DNA of 64,000 nt from Acholoe squamosa (Eukaryota > Annelida > Polychaeta > Phyllodocida > Polynoidae). The notes beneath the pieces were generated by a model, which searched no databases, was not told the DNA's origin, and worked only from the letters and a program-made list of their open reading frames with translations. Made by a program: the position numbers and the translations under genes. This document shows positions 33,859 to 43,983 of the stretch, piece by piece (positions within the stretch are counted from its first letter, which is position 1; each line of letters opens with the position of its first letter). Location of the stretch: positions 60,470,813 to 60,534,812 of the forward strand of contig OX439038.1 in assembly GCA_949317995.1 (NCBI GenBank). Direction: 5' to 3'.

Positions 33859-35457
33859 CCACGTGATGACATACAGGTACCACTACGATTTGAAGGGGAT
33901 TAATCATAGAACATAAAGAATAACCTCCTGTCAAGTGTCCAAGGTTGGTAAACTAGTAATCCCAAAGAGTGAGTGAGTGAGTAATAGATGTTTAATGCCA
34001 TTTCGACAGCTAAGGTCATATTCATGGCGAGAACGACATTACACAATTTCGAGAAGGAATGTGTCAGTGCCTGCGCATATGTGCACTACACACATCCTGA
34101 GGGGATAGGAAAGAAGAGATATAGACCCTTTTAAGTGGGCTAGGGATGCCCGTAATTCCAAAGAACCATATCAGTTAGCTGTGGAGTGCATAGTAGGCCA
34201 CTTGAGTAGCAATGGAGGTTTAAATATTACATATTATATTTAAGGTACCGTTATACATAGGCATGGGTATAACATGTATAAAGCAAGGCTTATATGTGAA
34301 GATGGACATTAGACACGCCTTATATGTATACACAAATAGGAAGCTCAGGGTGCACCTTATAGGCGGGACATACATACTATAGAACAGTACTAAATTGTCA
34401 AAAATCCACATCTCCTGCTGAGTAAAAGGTGAATAGCTTATCCATCAACCCAGGATGACAGGGTCCAGCGAACAAACAAATTTCCTTAGTAAACCAACCA
34501 ACAGTACAAGGAGGAAGTTGTATTGGCCTTTTCCCACTAGTGTGGCCCATGTGTATTGTATAATACAAGAAGTAGGGTGTAGGTCATACTTATATACATG
34601 TTTATTACACGACTTCTGTGATTTTGGGTGCTTTTTCTGGATATCCCCGTGCTGGTATTCCTGCACAGTTGGCCCTAAACCAATTTCTTTCCTGAGATTT
34701 AATAGCAAAATCCTATATAGTTAGAATCTGCATAGTATTTACCTATAGAAGGACAGTCGTAGCAATGTAAGCACTTTGGGTTTGGAATGACAAAAACGTG
34801 CTACGATATAAAGGGGAGCAGTCGTAGAACTTTAAGAAGTAACTTTCTGTCAAGTGTCCAAGCTGTGTAAACCAGTAATTCAAGAGAACCATATCTGTGG
34901 TATAGTGCGCTTGGGCAGCAATGGGTGTTTGATGATATATTATTAAGACTTGTGGTACCCTGTATATAGGACTTAGTATAAAGGCCTAGTGGAGCCTCAA
35001 TCTTGAATTTTGCTGGTTGAGCTAAAACCCACTGATAAAACATACCATGATGGGTAACTTGTCCCTGGTTAACACCCACTTCCAGGGACATGCTGGTCCC
35101 ATCTTATTAGTTCTTATCAGTGTGTGTCGCCAGGAACCAGCTCCAGACCAGCTAGTGGCCAATAGGAGGGATTAACATGTATAAGACAAGGCTTATTATG
35201 CAATGATGGACATCAGACACACATTATGGGAAGTGCCTAAGGTCAGGGTGAGCCTTATAGGTGGGATATGCATGCTACCACAGCTTCTCCATCAACTCAT
35301 GGTGCACCATATGTGCGACCGTATGCTACCAGTATACCTGGTAGCATTCCATAATAAACCAACCATAAATCGACACTAAAAGGAAGTTTGAAACATTGCA
35401 GCCGAGCTGGCATTTTCCTCTAGGCTGGCCTACTGGTATTGTATACATGAAGTAAAG
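32573..35457. other. Intergenic repeat-rich DNA between copies 2 and 3
   Basis: No exon is recognised. It holds two long (TA)n runs (33717-33770 and 33781-33857). Diverged duplicated blocks occur around 34130-34480 and 34840-35290 (shared AACCATATC...GTGGT, CAATGG and GGTACC features). A promoter-like remnant without a following signal exon lies near 34560-34600 (GTGTAGGTCATAC), possibly a lost array copy. Confidence 0.45.
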
Positions 35458-35483
35458 TTTAGGTCACATGCCCCTGTGCACAT
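35458..35483 (+). promoter_or_regulatory. Shared upstream block of receptor copy 3
   Basis: TTTAGGTCACATGCCCCTGTGCAC lies 142 bp upstream of the ATG at 35600. Related blocks precede copies 4, 5, 6 and 7 at a similar distance. It contains the half-site AGGTCA. A regulatory role is inferred from conservation alone. Confidence 0.5.
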
Positions 35484-35599
35484 ACATACACTTGGGAGCA
35501 GACTACACGCATCTCTATGGATAACAGACATCATCCATAGAACTGAAGGTCAATGTGTAAACATTAGAGTTCTGCAACCAATATTACATTGTCATCAAC

Positions 35600-38500
35600 A
35601 TGGATTTCAGCAATGTCCTTGTCATCTGCTGTGCCTTGTCTTCTGTCGTAGGTCAGTGAACCAGTTATCACAAATTTGCCATCAGCAAGGTATAATACAG
35701 ATGTACCTCTTGTTTAGAGTGGATTTCTTCCCGATCACATAACAATGTTAAAATACCCAGTATCATCATAATATACAAGCCCCATTCCAGGTTATGTAGA
35801 CAACGGATGCATGAATGAAATTCAAATGAAAGTGGCAATGGAGAATCCGATATATGTAAAGTTTACTTTTATTTTTACTTTTAAGTGAATTTTATTAAGG
35901 AAAACCCAGTATAACATACAATTAAGACACTGTACTACGGTTGTGCCGGTCTCTTTGCAGGACAAATCAAAGAAGTCCGTGTGAAATATCCTTGTGATGC
36001 ATCAATAACAGTCAAAATGAGAAGGGCGTGTGAGCCTACAGGTATACACAAAGTCCAGTCCATATCGTATTGGTCCTCTACAAACATGAACTGCTGCAAC
36101 CAGAAGTGCAAGTATCTAAAGGGCTCGCATACCAGTCTGCAGCCAGATTGTATCGATGTTTGGCACGACACATTTAACTGTGACTGGGAATTATATTGTC
36201 ACAGTGAATACTACTATCATACCTGCAACTATTACAGATTACGAGTACGGTTTTCCTGTGAAAAAACAGATTTCTATTCAGCAGAACCTTCTTCCTTTCC
36301 AATCACAGAGGTTGTAACATGTAAGTATGTCAATATCTGTCTTCATAAAGAGTAGCATAATATTACTACCATAAGTATCAACATCTGACAGTCTCCCAAA
36401 ATCATTGGGCTAACCCTTGTAGTAAGAACATATCACCTTGCATATTCAGGGACCGTCTTCTAGGTGGGGTGCACAATTCTAAGGTGACCGCCCGCCCCTC
36501 CAACATAGAAGGCATTCCCTGAGTTAAGGACCAATCTATCAGGTGTTATACCACGATTTCGGCACTTCCGGTGGGTTTATATGCAGTTTAGCCGTGCATT
36601 ATTCTGCATATACCACCCTTGTGCATTTTTGAAATTTTTGGTATATACTTTTTCGAGGTCAAGTTGGACTTAGAATATTTTTGGAGACGCTGGCGGACAT
36701 AGAAATTTGGTCTCGCAATTGTTTCAATGTGAAAAATCGTCCCAACTGGTATGAGGATTGAACACCGGCCGCAGTGGTGGTAGGCGAAGGCCTTAGCCAT
36801 TGCGCCACACTGAACGGTGATGAAATCCAATGCGAAAATAAATAAATTCTAACCTTAGGTCCTAGTGGTACGTTTCCATTCAGTTTTCGTATTGATTCCA
36901 AGCTTTTCATGTTATAATATCGAAATCCTAAGAAGTTTTTGATCCATAGAAGAGGAATGCGTGCTAATTGTCTCCATTTTCTTCGATATAAATAAGAATC
37001 CATTGATTTTCCCGTGGCCGCTCTGCGCGAAGCCATTGTTTCGGCGTCTTTCTTGTACGACGAGCAGTTGACCTATATCTACATCCGGGCCACTGACACA
37101 CTTTCGCCGGACAAGGAGGCGGGTGGGAATGGCCGGACCGCGACTCGCGTACTTTGGGAAAATCAATGGATTCTTATTTATATTGAAGAAAATGGAGAAA
37201 ATTAGCACGCATTCCTCGTCTATGGATCAAATACTTCTTGGGATTTTAATATTATAACATGTCATGGCTGGATTCCATACGAAAAGTGAGTGTAAACACG
37301 GCGGTACCTCTCCCGGCCAGAACAAAAACAATGGCTTCGCGCAGGGCGGCCACGGGCCGTGTCGCTAGCACTTACAAAATGTCTTCGCCTGGCTATATTC
37401 TTTGGATTTCAGGTAAGAAATTGATACAAAATGGAGGAAATGGTGGTATAAACCTATTAGGTGATGCATATCGGGGCCCCACGGGCTGTATATGCTGTAT
37501 ATACAGCCCTAGGGCCCCGATATGCATCATCTATTAGCTTACAATCTGAATCATACGTTAGTCTCTCGTGCTGTTATATAGTATATACACCTCACGTATA
37601 AGTGCACCCCTAAGTTCGGGGGCTTCCATAAGGTGCAGTAGCAATTTATCCTTGCTCATAAGGCATGAAATTGAAAATGATTTGAATTGGCCATTGCCTT
37701 ACATGCTGGGTATTATTACAGTGTGCTCAAGCAAGATCTTTACATGATTGTAATTGCTAATGAATATAAATCTAACTCAAATTAATTCAGCTGCCTCTGA
37801 ATTTAATAACACACCCACACTTTAGGGAGCATCAAATCATCCCCATGGTGAGAATATCTCTATCTATTCTTGAAGATTCTTCTGGGAGTTCTTCTACAGC
37901 ATCACCAAGAAATACTGGAAGTCAAGTTGATACTACAGAAAATCAACAGCCTAAGCAAGGTGTTAATCGTAATGGTTAAGTATAGCATAGTGTAACACTC
38001 TTCCCATTTTCTCATATTTTTCTGTCTTTATTGTTCATGCTAAACAATATAATACAACGCTTGCGTAATACATGCATAATATCTAGTGTGAACTATAGTT
38101 TCCGACTTTTTTTTTTGCTTTAGTACATTATCGCAATTATCTTATTCTTTCTCACAGACGTTGTTATCATTGTTGCAACAATCATGAGTGCTTTGGTGGT
38201 ATCAACTTTGATTGCTGTCGTAGCATTTATTGTTCACAGGAAGTGGTAGGTGCATTAAAATTATTTGTTTGTTCGTACAATATGTATGTTTCTATGTTGG
38301 ATACAGTTAGTTCTACATTAGTCCTAGATGCTATCCACTGTCAAAAAAGAAGTTTGGTGCAAGCGGTTATGATAATCGCTTCCCTAAGTTCAGATCTGTA
38401 GTGCTAAACAACTAAAATTGCATAACAGACTTCATATACAGAATAATTCTAATACATGCATCATGGGAAAATTTGTAGGAAGCCTCTGAAAAGACTGTCA

Positions 38501-38920
38501 GTAAGACCTGCATGGGTGGAAAACTTATACAGCAGACCTCCACCTGCATCTGTACCAAATAGACCACCACCAGACCGCCCACTGCCAGAGGAACCAATAC
38601 AAGACCAACCACCTGAACTACCTCCAGATGACACAGAGTGGATGAGTATTGGAGAGATGCAGACTCTCCAGATACCTGTTAGTGATGAGCCATCACTCCA
38701 GGGTCACTCTAACTTAGGGCTGGCTGAGCAACAGGAGTCACCTTCAGGAATGCCTGATCTGAATGACAATGTCCCTACTCATGGTTCGCAGGGGTCAGCA
38801 ACATCTGACATTCCTCATTATGATGTTGCAGCACCTGCAAACCTTGACCGTGAAGACTATGAGAATGTACCAACCTTTCACCCCTTACCTCCAATTCCAT
38901 CAAAGGGTATTTGGCCATAA
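35600..38920 (+). CDS. Receptor array copy 3: intact ten-Cys transmembrane protein
   Basis: Exons: 35600-35651 (signal peptide MDFSNVLVICCALSSVV), 35961-36320 (ectodomain), 37876-37974 (stalk), 38158-38245 (membrane), 38479-38920 (tail). The total is 1041 nt, giving 346 aa with consistent phases. The ectodomain has ten Cys (PCD, C, CC-NQK-C, C-x9-C-x5-C-x8-C-x10-C, ending VRFSC) and is rich in Tyr. The stalk is Ser/Thr/Gln-rich. The membrane span is VVIIVATIMSALVVSTLIAVVAF. The tail starts KPLKRLSVRPAWVENLY, is Pro-rich, has DDTEWMSIGEMQTLQ, then HYDVAAPANLDREDYENVP, and ends HPLPPIPSKGIWP (PPIPSK, PxxPxK). The donor after the stalk exon is GTTAAG, weaker than GTAAG in other copies. Introns hold foldback repeats. 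Type I receptor, ligand unknown. Confidence 0.83.
36545..37537. mobile_element. Foldback elements with a tRNA-like segment in intron 2 of copy 3
   Basis: A minus-strand tRNA-like stretch lies at about 36745-36815 (A-box-like TGGCGCAATGGCTAAGG, B-box-like GTGTTCAATCC). Arms at about 36880-37015 and 37145-37280 are inverted repeats (AATCAATGGATTCTTAT; TTAGCACGCATTCCTC). A GC-rich hairpin at 37455-37537 pairs GATGCATATCGGGGCCC with its complement. Confidence 0.6.
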
Positions 38921-39770
38921 TGGTAGAATGCACATGGACTAATACTCAAAGCCATCCTGGATTGAAAACGAAGTCCTCTTTTTCGCATTACCCTTTGGTT
39001 AAACGTTTTATACACACTATGGTATAGAAATAGATATTCAATTCTAACTCCATTAAAATAACATTGATTCATTATCATGTATCTGTGACGTCAAATGTTT
39101 GCATGTTGTAAGTAAGGTTAACATAATCATGGACAGTATTTGTGATGTTCATGCATAATGAAAATTAAGTATATATTGCTTTATCAATAGACGTTCCATC
39201 TAAACATCAACTACTACTAATTCGAAGTTGACAAGACAGGCAAACTGGTATGAACATGGAAATGCATGCACCTTTTCTATTTCATACTATTTCCACCAAA
39301 GTACAGGATCAAATGACCTCTACCCAAGTCATTCAAGAAACCATAGAGAGCACACTTCTGGTTGATAATGGAAATAAAAACAACATTAAGTGGATTTTCT
39401 AATAAAGCCACCCACATTTTTCGTTTTCCCAGTTCATGGTACTTCAGCTGATCAGCATGTCTGGTATCTAGACTATATGCCTGGGGTTTCCCAATCTCAT
39501 TTGCTAGTCACGACTCTTCTTCTAAGCACATTTAATTAGAACATGTCGGAACACCTAAATAGGAATGTTGAAGAAAAGATAATACAATGTCATATCTTAA
39601 CTTGTTACAGATTAATCACTAAGATATATATCGAATCTTCTTCTTTGGTGTCAGCTGTCCTGAGTAACCAACCATGAATATACATGGAAAAAAAGTTTGT
39701 AACTGGATTGGCCTCTTTCATTGTGTTTCGATCTGCTAGTATTGTATACAAGAAGTAGACAGCTGGCAGG
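38921..39770. other. 3' flank of copy 3 and upstream region of copy 4
   Basis: It contains the 3' UTR of copy 3. No exon is seen. The end (TATTGTATACAAGAAGTA, about 39740-39757) matches sequence upstream of copy 3 and forms part of the duplicated promoter region. Confidence 0.45.
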
Positions 39771-39797
39771 GTGTAGGTCATACACCCCTGTGCAGCA
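39771..39797 (+). promoter_or_regulatory. Shared upstream block of receptor copy 4
   Basis: GTGTAGGTCATACACCCCTGTGCA lies 141 bp upstream of the ATG at 39912. It is the same block as at copies 3 and 5-7. Confidence 0.5.
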
Positions 39798-40379
39798 CAA
39801 ACACGGATGTAATTCTCAATGTAGGATCCACTCCCTCAGTTTCCAAATAGCAAATGTCACATGAAAAATTATATTTGTATCTCTAATGAAACTAATACCA
39901 TAGTCATAATCATGGATTTGACCAATGTCCTAGTCATCTGCTGCATCACGTGTGCTGCTACCGCCGGTAAGTTCAATGTTGGTTTTGTAACATTGTCATC
40001 TGTAACCAGCATATCCTGCTTCAGTGGTCTTTTCTGTCAAAAATTTCATAAGGATCCTGTCATGATGCTCTGGAGTGTACTACGGCTGGGATAGTCCCAG
40101 GATTTTCCCATCACTGATTTCCTTCGCAGGTCTGTGTTAATACTGCTATAGATGTGCATCTGCATCAATGAAACTGTTAAATATAAAAGATACTCTGTAG
40201 TGTAAGGTAAAGAATATAGTAGGGTTGTATAGATTGTCATAAAATAAAGTTTGTATTTTCTGGTGTATATCTGTAACATTGAGAATGTTATAGTTTATAA
40301 CTAAATGGGTTATAATCAAAGTACAGTAAAGGTATGTTGATGGTTGTATGTTTCAATGACCTAGTATTATGTGGTAAGC

Positions 40380-41120
40380 CTACATCAGCATTCTTGGAAC
40401 ATATACACTGGCTGATCTCATGCCTGCTGATGTCATACTTGTCTCATGTGTACCATTTAATGTGCTTACTTCATCCTTTTAGCTGATATCATCAGTCACC
40501 TGTTTGTCTCCCTATCTGACATCAGTCTGACCTCATACTTCTGGATGATGTGAGACTCTGATCTCAGCCTTTAGATAGCATATAAAAAGCAGGTCCCTCT
40601 CTTCCCTCCTCAATCACTACATCTGATCTGTGCTGTTCACATCAACCCTATGGACTACCTTGCTGATATACTGGACTTTGTACCTGAGGACTAAGAGGAG
40701 GCAATATTCTTTGTACAGGTTATTATACCAGATTACCCTGAAGGTTATATCCATGCTAAGGTTGGACTACTGAATGTTATTGCACACAGTTATGTTCAAT
40801 GGACTCTATGCTGAAATGATATATTACCTGAGGACATTTGTGTGTTACTATGTGCTACTGTGACAACCATAGGAAATAAGTGTCTACCAAAGGGTATTAG
40901 GCCTCCTGTGGCTACTTCAGCAATAAACCTGTCAACAAGCAACTTGTAACAAAGACTTTGTCTGCAATCATTGGCCAGGGCCACCACATACTCCCTCATG
41001 CCATAATAGAGATTGAAATATGGCAGGAGGGCATTTCTCAAGATGGTATGACTAGACACAACCAGTACGACTTGAAACCCTCAATATCAGAGTAGGGTGA
41101 TCATAGGTAACACACTACGA
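40380..41120. other. Unclassified region with a TATA-like promoter inside copy 4
   Basis: GCATATAAAAAGCAGG (about 40578-40593) is followed by a pyrimidine-rich leader and a 14-codon frame at about 40650. It resembles the U3/R part of an LTR or an inserted promoter, but no matching second copy or boundaries were found. Confidence 0.25.
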
Positions 41121-41745
41121 CCACTCTGTATGATCAGCACTTAAGGCAGTTATTACATAGGGTTTGGAAGGGAGTAGTACCAGTGCAATTATTAGCAACC
41201 ACTAGATACTGCAGGGCTGTATTGGCATTTAACTGAGGGATCTCATGACGACTTGAAGGGGGTCTAGTCGTACCATCTTAAAAAATGCCTTCCAGGTATC
41301 CATATGAAATAAGGCAACTTCCCTGTCAGATATGAGAGGAAACCTCTGAAATACTCATTGGTTGACTACATGTCTTTTGGCACCTTGTCATTAGGCCTCC
41401 TTACAGTTCACCCCCTGGCATATGGCCCCTCTGACACTAGGCCTCCTGGATATTAGGCCTAGCGCCTATACCTAAATCATTCTAAAACTGTCATGGATAA
41501 ACATTCCCTCTTTTTTTTATATTCTGTGCCATTACGATGCCATTGATTTAACCAACACATAGAAAAGTTATATTGACTTCATAGTCATATCAGTATGGCA
41601 AGAAAGGTCGCTCCAAAGTTATTTTTTGATGGCCCCAGATTAGTATAGGGCCCCCCAGACATTTCACCCCCTTTTTCTTCAGGACGTCAATATGTCTGCA
41701 ATATTTAACAAACTGAAAGAAATCACAGACCTTCCGCTGCATCTT

Positions 41746-41930
41746 GCAGTCAGACCAGAAATCATTGTGGGCAAACTGGAAATCATTGCAGTCAGACCGG
41801 AAATCATTGCGGTCAGACCGGGAATCATTGCGGTCAGACCCGAAATCAGTGCGGTCAATACAGAAATCATTGCAGAATGACCGCAAATCATTGCAGACTC
41901 ACTGCAAATCATTGCGGACTGTCTGTGACC
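41746..41930 (+). repeat. 21-bp minisatellite encoding a heptapeptide repeat
   Basis: About 8.8 imperfect copies of a 21-bp unit (type GCGGTCAGACCGGAAATCATT). Because 21 is divisible by three, one frame stays open through most of it and reads as repeats of AVRPEII (41692-41880). It sits directly upstream of the membrane-exon homology of copy 4. Confidence 0.85.
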
Positions 41931-43131
41931 ATTTTCTGGCAGCAGTTTGCTGTCGTTGCACCTACGATCAGTGCTCTAGTAGCAGCAGTTTTGATTTCTA
42001 TCGGAGCATTCTTCATTTTCAGAAGGTGGTAGGTTTATCTAAATTCTCTTTTGTGTGTGGGGTATGTGTTACCCATTCGCTTCGCACAATGTCATAGCAA
42101 ATCCACACTAATGTATTGTCAAATGTATACATAGAGAGAGGCCGGTGCAAACAATACTCAGATATATAGCTTGGGTTTAAAATACGAGGTGGACGAACTT
42201 ATATGGCATTTTTAAGAACGAAAACAAAGATAATGAAATTGCCAATTGAATTAAAAAGTGAATTATTTAGACAAAATATAGTCTACCAGATGAGAATAAT
42301 AGAATCCCCGAATTTGTAGGAAACCCCTGAAGAGGCTGAGAGTTAAGACCTGCATTGGTGGAAGACCTATACATCCAAACAGCACGTCCAACAACAACAA
42401 ACCAATCACACCGACCAATGCCAGGAGGCTATTGCGAAAAGAATCGGAAGCGGATTCTCACTGACGTAACTCACCTTCCAGTTCCTGGCTGTTCTGCTGC
42501 TCAGAACAAACTTCTTACCTTACACTCAGAATCAATCCTCTTAATGTGAGTCATACTGGAAAGCATTCCCCAATTCATGAAATCTTAAGAATCAATTCTA
42601 TAACCTATGACCTTGCTGCAAAACAGGGGAGAAGTCATTGCTTGGGGGTAGTCAGTTCCCATTTGGGAATAGCACCTCCGACAGAATTGAATTCCTGTCC
42701 TTTCGCAACACCCTCGACTGCCCACATCCAGGAAGACCAGATGGTTCACAACAGGATCGACCGCCAGATGACACAGAGTGGATGAGTGCAGGAGAAGTGC
42801 ATACTCTTCAGGCACCCGGCCATGATGATCATGCAGGTCAGGCACCTGTCCAGCCAGATGGACTTATCAGTATGGCTGACAGTAATGGTAATGTTCTAGC
42901 TCATGGTACACAGGGACCTACTGCACTAGACTCTGTTCATTATGATGTGGCTGCACCTGCAAACCTTGACCATGAAGACTATGAGAATGTACAACAGTCC
43001 CTTACCTCCAATACCACCAAGGGGAATTCGTACATAATTATACTGATTGAATTGATGCTGAACGCTGTGCTGAAGTAAAAATAGTTGCCTTAAAACACTC
43101 ATTCTGTTACAAAGTAGAGTTATGATCATCT

Positions 43132-43983
43132 GTGATGTCAACCAGAGACGTAGGAAACAAATTGCTACATGGAGGGGCAGTGGTCTCGGTTGAGGGGGCC
43201 TGCTATCATTATATTATTTGGGGTCCCAGCCCCCGGCCCTTTTTTTCTACGCCATCGTCGACTCTATTTCCATCTTTAATAGATGCAGCACAAAGCCAAC
43301 TTCAATTTGAGTAGGACTAATAGACACACATAATTATTATCAAGTCAAATATGCAAGGCAAGCTTTCATTTAATGTCAAAACTGAATACATAACTTGGAA
43401 AGCGGAGCCATGCATGACATTTCATATTTTATAAGTTATACTACATGTTCTATGTCCTGAATTCATTCCTGTTGACCCACCAAGAGCTGAAAGAAAAAAG
43501 CGGCCCTGCACTGGGTGTGTACGCATTCCAAAGGAGACCTGTCAGGTGTAGGTCACACACCCCTGTGCACATAGGCATGTGCATTGTATATAACCATGTA
43601 GGTAATATCACTGTAGTGTAGACTGTGTATATTTTTGGATAACTGCTGTTAAGATTTATTCCGTACTGTTGGTGTGGATGTCTAATGACAATATATATTA
43701 CTAGTATGGAATATTGAACATGGATTGGTACCCTGTGCTGGTCATCATCTACTGTTTGACTAACCATGCCATTGGTGTTATTGGTAAGTGAAAGAGCTAT
43801 CTCACATGTATAGTTTTGGGATGCAGTCCAACATATTTCAGCTTAGTAACGTGCCTGTTGTCATAGTCTTCCACTAATACGATAATATTTATTATTGTAC
43901 ATGACTAGTGTCATTAAGAACCTGATCCTGGTTTATGAATACATGTATTAATGAACAAATCTTAAGACCTCCAGAAGTGCATG
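43132..43983. repeat. Segmental duplication, copy A (matches ~63105-63984)
   Basis: From GGCAGTGGTCTCGGTTGAGG (about 43175) through the promoter, signal exon and start of intron 1 of copy 5, the sequence closely matches the region ending at the right edge of the window, with a few substitutions and short indels. This is the repeat unit by which the array grew. Confidence 0.8.
43546..43573 (+). promoter_or_regulatory. Shared upstream block of receptor copy 5
   Basis: GTGTAGGTCACACACCCCTG and GTGCACATAG lie 174 bp upstream of the ATG at 43720, followed by GTATATAAC (about 43587), a TATA-like element. The same arrangement occurs at copy 7. Confidence 0.55.

Larger units (their letters stand above)
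39912..43078 (+). pseudogene. Receptor array copy 4: degraded copy
   Basis: A good signal-peptide exon is present (39912-39966, MDLTNVLVICCITCAATA, donor GTAAGTT, phase 1). No ten-Cys or stalk exon is recognisable between it and 41690. Membrane-exon homology (SALVAAVLISIGAFFIFRRW, ending 42028|GTAGGT) is present, but no AG gives the right phase: a 21-bp minisatellite occupies the place of its acceptor. The tail exon starts at 42320; an extra T after CTGAGAGT shifts the frame, ~290 bp of unrelated sequence follows, and the frame is then restored for DDTEWMSAGEV, HYDVAAPANLDHEDYENV (to ~42990). The conserved C-terminal PLPPIPS is lost by a further shift. It cannot make the full receptor. Confidence 0.75.

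Noticed and set aside
33647..33934. Long Tyr-Ile repeat frames on both strands
   Set aside because: They are translations of (TA)n microsatellites.
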